Source: Haematococcus lacustris
Taxonomy: Eukaryota > Chlorophyta > Chlorophyceae > Chlamydomonadales > Haematococcaceae
NCBI GenBank assembly: GCA_030144725.1
Contig: JASKMD010000027.1
Location: 487,796-551,795 of the forward strand
Reading direction: 5' to 3'
Length of the DNA: 64,000 bases
Below, piece by piece: positions 54,864 through 64,000 of the stretch. Each line of letters opens with the position of its first letter. Within the stretch, counting starts at the first letter, position 1. A program made the translations under genes and the position numbers. Under the pieces are notes generated by a model. It worked only from the letters and a program-made list of their open reading frames with translations, was not told where the DNA came from and did not search any database.

Positions 54864-55541
54864 CTAAGCCTTGGCTAAGCCTCTGAGAAGTGATGGGTGT
54901 GATGGGTGCGAGGGTGGTTGGTCTGGGAGATGGTGGGGGCAGGGCGCATGGGCTGGCCCAGGCTGTGCAGGTGCTTGCGTGGGTGTGGAGCTGAGACGGG
55001 GCATGGGCTGGAGCTGGCTGGCTGGCTCCTGCCCCCGCAGCCGCTGGCACACAACATGCTCAGCTGCAGCAGCCTCAGCACATGCTCTGTGGGTTAGTGG
55101 AACCTGTTGAGGCTCCAGGTTGCTGCAGGCCCTGATGACTTCATACATCATGGCTGTGACCTGGCCAATGGCTGTGTGGCTGCGTCCGGAGCTGTAGAAA
55201 GCTGCCTCCCCCTCCACATGGATCTCCACCCAGCCTGTGCTGCCAGCTGGCGTACACGTTGCACAACACGCACAGCGGGCAGCATGGCCCCCCTTCCGTC
55301 TGTAGGGGTGGGATTTGGAGGACAAGCCCATGCCTGCAGGCATGTGCACACGCCAGCTCCTAAAACCCCTCTTGATAATTGTCAACAATAGATGAGAACT
55401 TGGCAGGGGGTCCACAGTGAGTTCCCTAACCAGTGCCGCAAGGCTGGAGAGTTCGATTGAGTTCGATGGTCGTGAGACCAGCATCAGCAGAGTGGGCAGC
55501 ATGGAGGAGGGTTTGCCCACCTTTCGGAGCCTAATCCACAA
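54864..55541 (-). CDS. Array ORF copy 10
   Basis: Intact. Unique V163 (A elsewhere); R39, G100, G195. Confidence 0.5.
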   Translation of the reverse strand: MWIRLRKVGKPSSMLPTLLMLVSRPSNSIELSSLAALVRELTVDPLPSSHLLLTIIKRGFRSWRVHMPAGMGLSSKSHPYRRKGGHAARCACCATCTPAGSTGWVEIHVEGEAAFYSSGRSHTAIGQVTAMMYEVIRACSNLEPQQVPLTHRACAEAAAAEHVVCQRLRGQEPASQLQPMPRLSSTPTQAPAQPGPAHAPCPHHLPDQPPSHPSHPSLLRGLAKA

Positions 55542-56094
55542 AGGATTGATGCAGCTGCCACTGCTGTGCTCCTACTGTGGTCTCCTCCAGGTTTCAAAGC
55601 CCCTGAGCCAGCGCATGTTGGTTATCATGTTGGACATGGGGTCGGGCTCCTAACACATCGCGCACTATCCATCGCGTTAAAAAAGGACTCACTGCTATTG
55701 GGTCAACGTACATCAAGTCCGCAGGCTCGGTAGGGTCGGATACCCAGCAACATGCCCTACCGGCTCAGCGTGTGCCTCAGCGCAGCCTCAATCCGCGTGT
55801 GAATCGGTGCAGAAATGAGTCCGGAAAAGCCGTTGTCCCTTATCGTTAAAAGGGGTTGGTGGTTCAATGGGAGGGGTAGCCTGTAGCGGTTGCGGTGGCC
55901 CCAGTCGCGGTGGGACATGCGGTAAAGCCAGAGGCTTGCTACCCCAGGTTGGGGTAGCCGGCACCTTCATACTGCGGTGGCTGCATTTTTTTTTTATAGT
56001 GCAAAGTACTTACATCGTGAAGACGTCGTAAAGAACTAAAACATTAGGAGAAGCTTTGTCATCAAGAAGCGGTATCCTCTAAGCACACCAAGCA

Positions 56095-56772
56095 CTAAGC
56101 CTTGGCTAAGCCTCTGAGAAGTGATGGGTGTGATGGGTGCGAGGGTGGTTGGTCTGGGAGATGGTGGGGGCAGGGCGCATGGGCTGGCCTAGGCTGTGCA
56201 GGTGCTTGCGTGGGTGTGGAGCTGAGACGGGGCATGGGCTGGAGCTGGCTGGCTGGCTCCTGCCCCCGCAGCCGCTGGCACACAGCATGCTCAGCTGCAG
56301 CAGCCTCAGCACATGCTCTGTGGGTTAGTGGAACCTGTTGAGGCTTCAGGTTGCTGCAGGCCCTGATGACTTCATACATCATGGCTGTGACCTGGCCAAT
56401 GGCTGTGTGGCTGCGTCCGGAGCTGTAGAAAGCTGCCTCCCCCTCCACATGGATCTCCACCCAGCCTGTGCTGTAAGCTGGCGTACACGTTGCACAACAC
56501 GCACAGCGGGCAGCATGGCCCCCCTTCCGTCTGTAGGGGTGGGATTTGGAGGACAAGCCCATGCCTGCAGGCATGTGCACACGCCAGCTCCTAAAACCCC
56601 TCTTGATAATTGTCAACAATAGATGAGAACTTGGCAGGGGGTCCACAGTGAGTTCCCCAACCAGTGCCGCAAGGCTGGAGAGTTCGATTGAGTTCGATGG
56701 TCGTGAGACCACCATCAGCAGAGTGGGCAGCATGGAGGAGGGTTTGCCCACCTTTCGGAGCCTAATCCACAA
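56095..56772 (-). CDS. Array ORF copy 11
   Basis: Intact. Unique V21; G39, Y100, K143, R195, close to copy 2. Confidence 0.5.
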   Translation of the reverse strand: MWIRLRKVGKPSSMLPTLLMVVSRPSNSIELSSLAALVGELTVDPLPSSHLLLTIIKRGFRSWRVHMPAGMGLSSKSHPYRRKGGHAARCACCATCTPAYSTGWVEIHVEGEAAFYSSGRSHTAIGQVTAMMYEVIRACSNLKPQQVPLTHRACAEAAAAEHAVCQRLRGQEPASQLQPMPRLSSTPTQAPAQPRPAHAPCPHHLPDQPPSHPSHPSLLRGLAKA

Positions 56773-57324
56773 AGGATTGATGCAGCTGCCACTGCTGTGC
56801 TCCTACGGTGGTCTCCTCCAAGTTTCAAAGCCCCTGAGCCAGCGCATGTTGGTTATCATGTTGGACATGGGGTCGGGCTCCTAACACATCGCGCACTATC
56901 CATCGCGTTAAAAAGGGACTCACTGCTACTGGGTCAACGTACATCAAGTCCGCAGGCTCGGTAGGGTCGGATACCCGGCAACATGCCCTACCGGCTCAGC
57001 GTGTGCCTCAGCGCAGCCTCAATCCGCGTGTGAATCGGTGCAGAAATGAGTCCGGAAAAGCCGTTGTCCCTTATCGTTAAAAGGGGTTGGTGGTTCAATG
57101 GGAGGGGTAGCCTGTAGCGGTTGCGGTGGCCCCAGTCGCGGTGGGACATGCGGTAAAGCCAGAGGCTTGCTACCCCAGGTTGGGGTAGCCGGCACCTTCA
57201 CACTGCGGTGGCTGCATTTTTTTTTATAGTGCAAAGTACTTACATCGTGAAGACGTCGTAAAGAACTAAAACATTAGGAGAAGCTTTGTCATCAAGAAGC
57301 GGTATCCTCTAAGCACACCAAGCA

Positions 57325-58002
57325 CTAAGCCTTGGCTAAGCCTCTGAGAAGTGATGGGTGTGATGGGTGCGAGGGTGGTTGGTCTGGGAGATGGTGGGGG
57401 CAGGGCGCATGGGCTGGCCCAGGCTGTGCAGGTGCTTGCGTGGGTGTGGAGCTGAGACGGGGCATGGGCTGGAGCTGGCTGGCTGGCTCCTGCCCCCGCA
57501 GCCGCTGGCACACAGCATGCTCAGCTGCAGCAGCCTCAGCACATGCTCTGTGGGTTAGTGGAACCTGTTGAGGCTCCAGGTTGCTGCAGGCCCTGATGAC
57601 TTCATACATCATGGCTGTGACCTGGCCAATGGCTGTGTGGCTGCGTCCGGAGCTGTAGAAAGCTGCCTCCCCCTCCACATGGATCTCCACCCAGCCTGTG
57701 CTGCCAGCTGGCGTACACGTTGCACAACACGCACAGCGGGCAGCATGGCCCCCCTTCCGTCTGTAGGGGTGGGATTTGGAGGACAAGCCCATGCCTGCAG
57801 GCATGTGCACACGCCAGCTCCTAAAACCCCTCTTGATAATTGTCAACAATAGATGAGAACTTGGCAGGGGGTCCACAGTGAGTTCCCTAACCAGTGCCGC
57901 AAGGCTGGAGAGTTCGATTGAGTTCGATGGTCGTGAGACCAGCATCAGCAGAGTGGGCAGCATGGAGGAGGGTTTGCCCACCTTTCGGAGCCTAATCCAC
58001 AA
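57325..58002 (-). CDS. Array ORF copy 12
   Basis: Intact. R39, G100, G195. The spacer beyond it (58411) has a G-to-T that breaks the otherwise perfect hairpin. Confidence 0.5.
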   Translation of the reverse strand: MWIRLRKVGKPSSMLPTLLMLVSRPSNSIELSSLAALVRELTVDPLPSSHLLLTIIKRGFRSWRVHMPAGMGLSSKSHPYRRKGGHAARCACCATCTPAGSTGWVEIHVEGEAAFYSSGRSHTAIGQVTAMMYEVIRACSNLEPQQVPLTHRACAEAAAAEHAVCQRLRGQEPASQLQPMPRLSSTPTQAPAQPGPAHAPCPHHLPDQPPSHPSHPSLLRGLAKA

Positions 58003-58555
58003 AGGATTGATGCAGCTGCCACTGCTGTGCTCCTACTGTGGTCTCCTCCAAGTTTCAAAGCCCCTGAGCCAGCGCATGTTGGTTATCATGTTGGACATGG
58101 GGTCGGGCTCCTAACACATCGCGCACTATCCATCGCGTTAAAAAGGGACTCACTGCTATTGGGTCAACGTACATCAAGTCCGCAGGCTCGGTAGGGTCGG
58201 ATACCCAGCAACATGCCCTACCGGCTCAGCGTGTGCCTCAGCGCAGCCTCAATCCGCGTGTGAATCGGTGCAGAAATGAGTCCGGAAAAGCCGTTGTCCC
58301 TTATCGTTAAAAGGGGTTGGTGGTTCAATGGGAGGGGTAGCCTGTAGCGGTTGCGGTGGCCCCAGTCGCGGTGGGACATGCGGTAAAGCCAGAGGCTTGC
58401 TACCCCAGGTTTGGGTAGCCGGCACCTTCATACTGCGGTGGCTGCATTTTTTTTTTATAGTGCAAAGTACTTACATCGTGAAGACGGCGTAAAGAACTAA
58501 AACATTAGGAGAAGCTTTGTCATCAAGAAGCGGTATCCTCTAAGCACACCAAGCA

Positions 58556-59233
58556 CTAAGCCTTGGCTAAGCCTCTGAGAAGTGATGGGTGTGATGGGTG
58601 CGAGGGTGGTTGGTCTGGGAGATGGTGGGGGCAGGGCGCATGGGCTGGCCCAGGCTGTGCAGGTGCTTGCGTGGGTGTGGAGCTGAGACGGGGCATGGGC
58701 TGGAGCTGGCTGGCTGGCTCCTGCCCCCGCAGCCGCTGGCACACAGCATGCTCAGCTGCAGCAGCCTCAGCACATGCTCTGTGGGTTAGTGGAACCTGTT
58801 GAGGCTCCAGGTTGCTGCAGGCCTTGATGACTTCATACATCATGGCTGTGACCTGGCCAATGGCTGTGTGGCTGCGTCCGGAGCTGTAGAAAGCTGCCTC
58901 CCCCTCCACATGGATCTCCACCCAGCCTGTGCTGTAAGCTGGCGTACACGTTGCACAACACGCACAGCGGGCAGCATGGCCCCCCTTCCGTCTGTAGGGG
59001 TGGGATTTGGAGGACAAGCCCATGCCTGCAGGCATGTGCACACGCCAGCTCCTAAAACCCCTCTTGATAATTGTCAACAATAGATGAGAACTTGGCAGGG
59101 GGTCCACAGTGAGTTCCCCAACCAGTGCCGCAAGGCTGGAGAGTTCGATTGAGTTCGATGGTCGTGAGACCAGCATCAGCAGAGTGGGCAGCATGGAGGA
59201 GGGTTTGCCCACCTTTCGGAGCCTAATCCACAA
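58556..59233 (-). CDS. Array ORF copy 13
   Basis: Intact. Unique K137; G39, Y100, E143, G195. Confidence 0.5.
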   Translation of the reverse strand: MWIRLRKVGKPSSMLPTLLMLVSRPSNSIELSSLAALVGELTVDPLPSSHLLLTIIKRGFRSWRVHMPAGMGLSSKSHPYRRKGGHAARCACCATCTPAYSTGWVEIHVEGEAAFYSSGRSHTAIGQVTAMMYEVIKACSNLEPQQVPLTHRACAEAAAAEHAVCQRLRGQEPASQLQPMPRLSSTPTQAPAQPGPAHAPCPHHLPDQPPSHPSHPSLLRGLAKA

Positions 59234-59785
59234 AGGATTGATGCAGCTGCCACTGCTGTGCTCCTACGGTGGTCTCCTCCAAGTTTCAAAGCCCCTGAGC
59301 CAGCGCATGTTGGTTATCATGTTGGACATGGGGTCGGGCTCCTAACACATCGCGCACTATCCATCGCGTTAAAAAGGGACTCACTGCTATTGGGTCAACG
59401 TACATCAAGTCCGCAGGCTCGGTAGGGTCGGATACCCGGCAACATGCCCTACCGGCTCAGCGTGTGCCTCAGCGCAGCCTCAATCCGCGTGTGAATCGGT
59501 GCAGAAATGAGTCCGGAAAAGCCGTTGTCCCTTATCGTTAAAAGGGGTTGGTGGTTCAATGGGAGGGGTAGCCTGTAGCGGTTGCGGTGGCCCCAGTCGC
59601 GGTGGGACATGCGGTAAAGCCAGAGGCTTGCTACCCCAGGTTGGGGTAGCCGGCACCTTCACACTGCGGTGGCTGCATTTTTTTTTATAGTGCAAAGTAC
59701 TTACATCGTGAAGACGTCGTAAAGAACTAAAACATTAGGAGAAGCTTTGTCATCAAGAAGCGGTATCCTCTAAGCACACCAAGCA

Positions 59786-60463
59786 CTAAGCCTTGGCTAA
59801 GCCTCTGAGAAGTGATGGGTGTGATGGGTGCGAGGGTGGTTGGTCTGGGAGATGGTGGGGGCAGGGCGCATGGGCTGGCCCAGGCTGTGCAGGTGCTTGC
59901 GTGGGTGTGGAGCTGAGACGGGGCATGGGCTGGAGCTGGCTGGCTGGCTCCTGCCCCCGCAGCCGCTGGCACACAGCATGCTCAGCTGCAGCAGCCTCAG
60001 CACATGCTCTGTGGGTTAGTGGAACCTGTTGAGGCTCCAGGTTGCTGCAGGCCCTGATGACTTCATACATCATGGCTGTGACCTGGCCAATGGCTGTGTG
60101 GCTGCGTCCGGAGCTGTAGAAAGCTGCCTCCCCCTCCACATGGATCTCCACCCAGCCTGTGCTGTAAGCTGGCGTACACGTTGCACAACACGCACAGCGG
60201 GCAGCATGGCCCCCCTTCCGTCTGTAGGGGTGGGATTTGGAGGACAAGCCCATGCCTGCAGGCATGTGCACACGCCAGCTCCTAAAACCCCTCTTGATAA
60301 TTGTCAACAATAGATGAGAACTTGGCAGGGGGTCCACAGTGAGTTCCCTAACCAGTGCCGCAAGGCTGGAGAGTTCGATTGAGTTCGATGGTCGTGAGAC
60401 CAGCATCAGCAGAGTGGGCAGCATGGAGGAGGGTTTGCCCACCTTTCGGAGCCTAATCCACAA
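59786..60463 (-). CDS. Array ORF copy 14
   Basis: Intact. R39, Y100, G195, the same protein as copy 8. Confidence 0.5.
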   Translation of the reverse strand: MWIRLRKVGKPSSMLPTLLMLVSRPSNSIELSSLAALVRELTVDPLPSSHLLLTIIKRGFRSWRVHMPAGMGLSSKSHPYRRKGGHAARCACCATCTPAYSTGWVEIHVEGEAAFYSSGRSHTAIGQVTAMMYEVIRACSNLEPQQVPLTHRACAEAAAAEHAVCQRLRGQEPASQLQPMPRLSSTPTQAPAQPGPAHAPCPHHLPDQPPSHPSHPSLLRGLAKA

Positions 60464-60956
60464 AGGATTGATGCAGCTGCCACTGCTGTGCTCCTACTGT
60501 GGTCTCCTCCAAGTTTCAAAGCCCCTGAGCCAGCGCATGTTGGTTATCATGTTGGACATGGGGTCGGGCTCCTAACACATCGCGCACTATCCATCGCGTT
60601 AAAAAGGGACTCACTGCTACTGGGTCAACGTACATCAAGTCCGCAGGCTCGGTAGGGTCGGATACCCGGCAACATGCCCTACCGGCTCAGCGTGTGCCTC
60701 AGCGCAGCCTCAATCCGCGTGTGAATCGGTGCAGAAATGAGTCCGGAAAAGCCGTTGTCCCTTATCGTTAAAAGGGGTTGGTGGTTCAATGGGAGGGGTA
60801 GCCTGTAGCGGTTGCGGTGGCCCCAGTCGCGGTGGGACATGCGGTAAAGCCAGAGGCTTGCTACCCCAGGTTGGGGTAGCCGGCACCTTCACACTGCGGT
60901 GGCTGCATTTTTTTTTATAGTGCAAAGTACTTACATCGTGAAGACGTCGTAAAGAA

Positions 60957-61190
60957 CTAAAACATTAGGAGAAGCTTTGTCATCAAGAAGCGGTATCCTC
61001 TAAGCACACCAAGCACTAAGCCTTGGCTAAGCCTCTGAGAAGTGATGGGTGTGATGGGTGCGAGGGTGGTTGGTCTGGGAGATGGTGGGGGCAGGGCGCA
61101 TGGGCTGGCCCAGGCTGTGCAGGTGCTTGCGTGGGTGTGGAGCTGAGACGGGGCATGGGCTGGAGCTGGCTGGCTGGCTCCTGCCCCCGC
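60957..61190 (-). pseudogene. Array unit copy 15, truncated by the LTR
   Basis: Only the 3' part (the last residues, from about the QEPAS region) remains. At 61191/61192 the sequence switches within the CCCCCGCAG stretch to the LTR start TGTGACGG. Confidence 0.9.
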
Positions 61191-61191
61191 A

Positions 61192-61421
61192 TGTGACGGT
61201 GCGCTTATGCGTATCCGTAAACCACACTTTAGCAGAGTGACTGAGGAGGTCAATGGTGGGCTGCTACCAGCTCACCATTCGGGTTCGACTCCCGAGGGTC
61301 CCGTTCTAAACCTGGGCTCAGTTGCTGTGCGAGAGTGTGGATAGTAGAGACTGCGTTGGACATTTCTAAGTGGACATGCCGCTCACACTGTAAGATTAAA
61401 GGCAGCGGCTACGCCGTTACA
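61192..61421 (+). repeat. 5' LTR of Ty3/gypsy element 2 (230 bp)
   Basis: Starts TGTGACGG, where the array unit is cut, and ends CCGTTACA, a near-perfect inverted terminus. A primer site follows after two bases. The GGGTTCGACTCCC hairpin at about 61279-61292 inside it looks like a tRNA T arm but has no matching acceptor stem. The 3' LTR is beyond the window. Confidence 0.78.
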
Positions 61422-61423
61422 AA

Positions 61424-61440
61424 TGGTTTCCGACCGACGT
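61424..61440 (+). promoter_or_regulatory. Primer-binding site, element 2
   Basis: TGGTTTCCGACCGACGT begins two bases after the LTR end. The first eight bases match the element 1 site, suggesting the same or a related tRNA primer. Confidence 0.6.
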
Positions 61441-61452
61441 CGGTACAGCAAC

Positions 61453-62979
61453 ATGACAGACAATCCAGGCAATGGCGGGCCACCCGCCGGAGCTGAACCA
61501 CCTGCTAATACTCCTTCAGAGCCCGACATGCTAGATAAGCTCCTGGAGGCTGCTCGGACTAATCCGCAGCTGCGTGCGAAGTTCAACGCCGTGGTTGAGA
61601 CTTTCTCAGGTGGCTCTAAAGCCCCTGATGACCATCCTGACAACGATAACCCAGAGGATACCCCTGGTGGCAATATGGAAGAAGGCGAGATGGACGAGCA
61701 ACGCCCTCGCTACACCGGAGGGGACGAGGACTACATCCTCGAGCTGGAGGCTCAACAGCTGCAAATTCAGGCTGAGAATGAAGCCCTGCGTCAAGCCCTG
61801 TCGACAATTACGTCTCAGGTGAAGTCGCCTCCTCTTCCACCTCGCAGGCCAGATCTAGCAGGCAGGGCAGCTGCTCCTGCGTCGACTAGACAGCCTGGTG
61901 CAGGTGCTGCAGGCCCAGGACGAGCCGCCCCTACGGGTCCCTCGCCTCTGGCCTTGCCTCTTCCCTTGTCTTTGGGTTCAAGGTCTATACCTGGTCCAGA
62001 CAAGTGGACTGATGCGTGCAGCAGCACCCATCGTAGAGCCTTAGCGTTCTGCGACGACCTTGAGCGTCATTGTGAACGCTGCCGCCTTGATGTTGCATCA
62101 ACACTGCCTGCTTTCCTGACTGGCGCTGCTCGCAACACCTGGTATCCATCCATCAAGGAGTCCTATGCTGCCTTGTATGCTGACGTCCCCGACTGGTCTT
62201 ACCTGCGTACTGCATTCTGCGAGTATACAGGAGACGACCTGCGGGATGACTGTAACGTCGCCCGAACTAAGCTGCTTGATGGTGCCATCAAGATGACCGC
62301 AGGAATGCTCCTGGGTCAATACATTACTGAGTTCAGGAATAACCTGCTGTTTGCAGGGAACGACAACATGTGTCAGCCTCTGCTGGCCATGGTGTTCACT
62401 AGGGGCCTCAGCTCAGCTCTACAGCCTGCTGTGCTTAAGGACCTGGCTCACTTTAAAGACCCCACACTGTCTCAGGCTATGGAGGCTGCTAAGCAGGCTC
62501 AGCGCAACGTGGTCATGCTGTCCACCACCACACCTGCTAAGGGTGCTGGTTCTTCTGGTGTTCATGCTGTGCAGGCGTCAAGTGCCCTGGGAGGTGAGGC
62601 CCACCCCGGCAGGCGTGGCTCTAAGCCCCCTGTTTCTGGTGGTGCTGGCAAGAGGCCCAGACACGATGAGCTGTGGTCCAAGAAACCCCTGTTGCCTGGG
62701 CAATACTGCTTCAAGTGCAACCATCCCGGCCACCTGACCAACCACCCATGCCCCTTCCGCCACTTCACGGCCATTGAGGCCCGGCGCAGGTCTGGGTATC
62801 CTAACCCACCTGAGGGTGCCAAGAAGCCTGGCCAAGCCAAGTCCAAGCCCCCTTCAGAGTCTGGTGCTTCTGAGTCAGACCAGGAGCCAGAGCCCCAGCC
62901 CCCACCTAAGGCTTCTAGGCCTAGGGATCAGGGCATGCGCCGTGGTGTCCGCAGCGCCCGTATTGCCACCAACCGTTAG
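61453..62979 (+). CDS. gag: Gag of Ty3/gypsy element 2, ending in UAG
   Basis: The frame opens at ATG 61423, which overlaps the primer site, so ATG 61453 (MTDNPGNGG) is the likelier start, giving about 508 residues. An acidic N-terminal third with a short coiled coil (LELEAQQLQIQAENEALRQA) is followed by a Pro/Ala linker. The capsid-like core is at about 180-370 (DKWTDACSSTHRRALAFCDD, LGQYITEFRNNLLFAG, VFTRGLSSALQPAV). A zinc-knuckle-like CFKCNHPGHLTNHPC (CX2CX4HX5C, one residue longer than the standard spacing) and a basic/acidic tail complete it. It ends at TAG 62977-62979; the next codon is GGT and the frame stays open into pol. Confidence 0.88.
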   Translation: MTDNPGNGGPPAGAEPPANTPSEPDMLDKLLEAARTNPQLRAKFNAVVETFSGGSKAPDDHPDNDNPEDTPGGNMEEGEMDEQRPRYTGGDEDYILELEAQQLQIQAENEALRQALSTITSQVKSPPLPPRRPDLAGRAAAPASTRQPGAGAAGPGRAAPTGPSPLALPLPLSLGSRSIPGPDKWTDACSSTHRRALAFCDDLERHCERCRLDVASTLPAFLTGAARNTWYPSIKESYAALYADVPDWSYLRTAFCEYTGDDLRDDCNVARTKLLDGAIKMTAGMLLGQYITEFRNNLLFAGNDNMCQPLLAMVFTRGLSSALQPAVLKDLAHFKDPTLSQAMEAAKQAQRNVVMLSTTTPAKGAGSSGVHAVQASSALGGEAHPGRRGSKPPVSGGAGKRPRHDELWSKKPLLPGQYCFKCNHPGHLTNHPCPFRHFTAIEARRRSGYPNPPEGAKKPGQAKSKPPSESGASESDQEPEPQPPPKASRPRDQGMRRGVRSARIATNR

Positions 62980-64000
62980 GGTGTCGCCCAGCCAGCCAGC
63001 CAGGACTGTGCTGTGGTACAATCTGAACAACTGTTGCATGATGCTGCTGTTGTAGGAGCTGATGATGATATGAGTGTGCCCAAGGCTAACTCAACAACAG
63101 CTTCTTTGCCTGCCTGCCCTGTAGAGTCCCTGCCTGCCCTGTCAGCAAGACTGTGTAGTCCTGCTTTGAATGATGTGCCATGTAAGACTGCTGTTCCCCC
63201 TGTGGCTCAGCATCAACAGGCCCATGTGCTGGGTATGGTGGGACGTGATGGCAAGGTGAGATTCAGATTTGCTGGCACCCTTGACCGTCAGCATGCATGC
63301 TTCTGCCTTGCTGATGGTGGCGCTGATGACTCCTTCATCAGTGAAGCATTTGTGTCTACACACAAGTTGAGACTGCATGATTACCCTGTGGCACTTCGTT
63401 ATGAAGTAGCTAATAATCAATCAGTGTACTGTACACAATATGTCAAAGTGCACTTGTCCATCCAACAGTTTAGCTGCTTCTGCACCTTGACTGTGATGCC
63501 AGAGCTTGTACATGAGTATGACATTCTGCTTGGTGCTGATTGGCTGACTGTGCAGGGGGCCTTGCTTGACTATGTCGACAAGTCTCTCACCCTGCGGACC
63601 CCTAAGGGCCAGCCTACCTTACTACCTTCAGCGGTAAGCAAGAAGGGGTCAGTTAACTGTACAGTTGAGTCTCTACGAACTGTAAAACCTGTAAAAGAAG
63701 CCTATGCTATTCCTCCTGGTTTCCTAGTGTCCGGCCCTGAGGTGGTTTATACCCCTCTGTCTGCCAAGACGGCTGCTAAGTGGCTCAAAGATGGAGGCAC
63801 AGGTGTGGTAGCACTGGTCTCTTATGAAAACCTGCAAGACCCACCTGGTGTTCCCCCTGAGCAGGCGGCACAGTTAAAGAGCCTCCTTATGGAGTTCTCT
63901 GATGTGTTTGAGCCTATCACTGGGGTACCTCCTGCACGTGATGTAGGGCACTCTATACCCCTGCAGGATGGTGCTAAACCTCCTGCCAGGCCCAGTTATA
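62980..64000 (+). CDS. pol: Pol of Ty3/gypsy element 2 (start; runs off the window), same frame as gag after UAG
   Basis: From 62980 to the end the gag frame contains no stop. After a linker of about 85 codons comes a retropepsin region with LADGGADDSFISEAF (DGG in place of DSG/DTG, as in element 1) and EYDILLGADWL. Then follows the lead-in to reverse transcriptase, FSDVFEPITGVPPARDVGHS followed by IPLQDGAKPPARPSY, which matches the usual stretch before the RT fingers. RT, RNase H and integrase lie beyond the window. There is no ATG near 62980, so Pol is probably made as a Gag-Pol fusion by reading through the UAG. Confidence 0.87.

Larger units (their letters stand above)
43760..61190 (-). 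repeat. 14.2-copy tandem array of a 1229-1232-bp unit
   Basis: Successive units start at the same ORF position with spacings of 1231, 1229, 1232, 1231, 1231, 1231, 1229, 1229, 1230, 1231, 1230, 1231 and 1230 bp. The differences come mostly from a T-run of 8-11. Each unit has a 225-codon minus-strand ORF and a spacer with a TGGTTCAATGG motif, an 8-bp-stem hairpin and the T-run. Units differ by a few substitutions, some shared in mosaic combinations. The array starts at the gap and is cut by an LTR at 61192. Confidence 0.96.

Noticed and set aside
61276..61306. tRNA gene suggested by a perfect T-arm-like hairpin (GGGTTCGACTCCC)
   Set aside because: The seven bases after it (GGGTCCC) have no partner acceptor strand upstream, no anticodon arm fits, and it lies inside an LTR.

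Overview
The window looks like nuclear DNA of a green alga, most likely of the order Chlamydomonadales and perhaps Haematococcus-like. It is GC-rich and has short GT..AG introns, Ty3/gypsy retrotransposons, a degenerate LINE, alpha-kinase-type vWA exons, fossils of an intron-containing Fanzor/TnpB-like nuclease family, and very large tandem and simple repeats. The organism call is inference. Two runs of N (500 and 100 bases) show that this is a scaffold. Several of the largest structures sit beside these gaps or are long arrays, so their exact size depends on the assembly.

Layout. 1-7997: three complete and one partial copy of a 2552-bp tandem unit carrying a frameshifted LINE endonuclease on the minus strand. 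7986-13277: Ty3/gypsy sequence in the order integrase/chromodomain, polypurine tract, one LTR, primer site, gag, pol. That is the order of two elements sharing one LTR; pol then runs into a 500-N gap. 13778-18423: 4.6 kb of pure pentanucleotide repeat, apparently inside an intron of an unrecognised minus-strand gene. 18.7-19.6 kb: small repeats and a foldback. 19.8-24.2 kb: minus-strand vWA gene with an in-frame internal duplication and Fanzor fossils in its introns. 25.5-26.0 kb: another Fanzor fossil. 26.9-33.9 kb: three minisatellites, two of them the same 22-bp family in opposite orientation. 33.8-35.6 kb: F-box/LRR-like gene whose 3' end runs into a minisatellite.

35.9-38.2 kb: an element with 127-bp terminal inverted repeats carrying an unrecognised Q-rich gene. 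38.4-39.5 kb: decayed Fanzor-like gene with a recognisable intron. 40.2-42.0 kb: an inverted, diverged copy of the downstream array unit and a foldback with about 280-bp arms. 42.0-43.7 kb: a second, frameshifted member of the gene family found in the TIR element. 43.8-61.2 kb: fourteen near-identical 1.23-kb tandem units, each with an intact 225-codon minus-strand ORF, plus a partial fifteenth cut by a second Ty3/gypsy element (61192 to the window end). In that element gag and pol share one frame separated by a single UAG.

How it fits together. Most of the window is mobile DNA and its debris. Single-copy-like host genes are few: the vWA gene, the F-box/LRR gene and the unknown exon at 18.4-18.7 kb. 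The least explained part is 35.9-61.2 kb, where an unrecognised gene family appears once inside a TIR element, once as a frameshifted copy beside a foldback, and next to a 14-fold array of a Cys-rich ORF that may be its 5' part.
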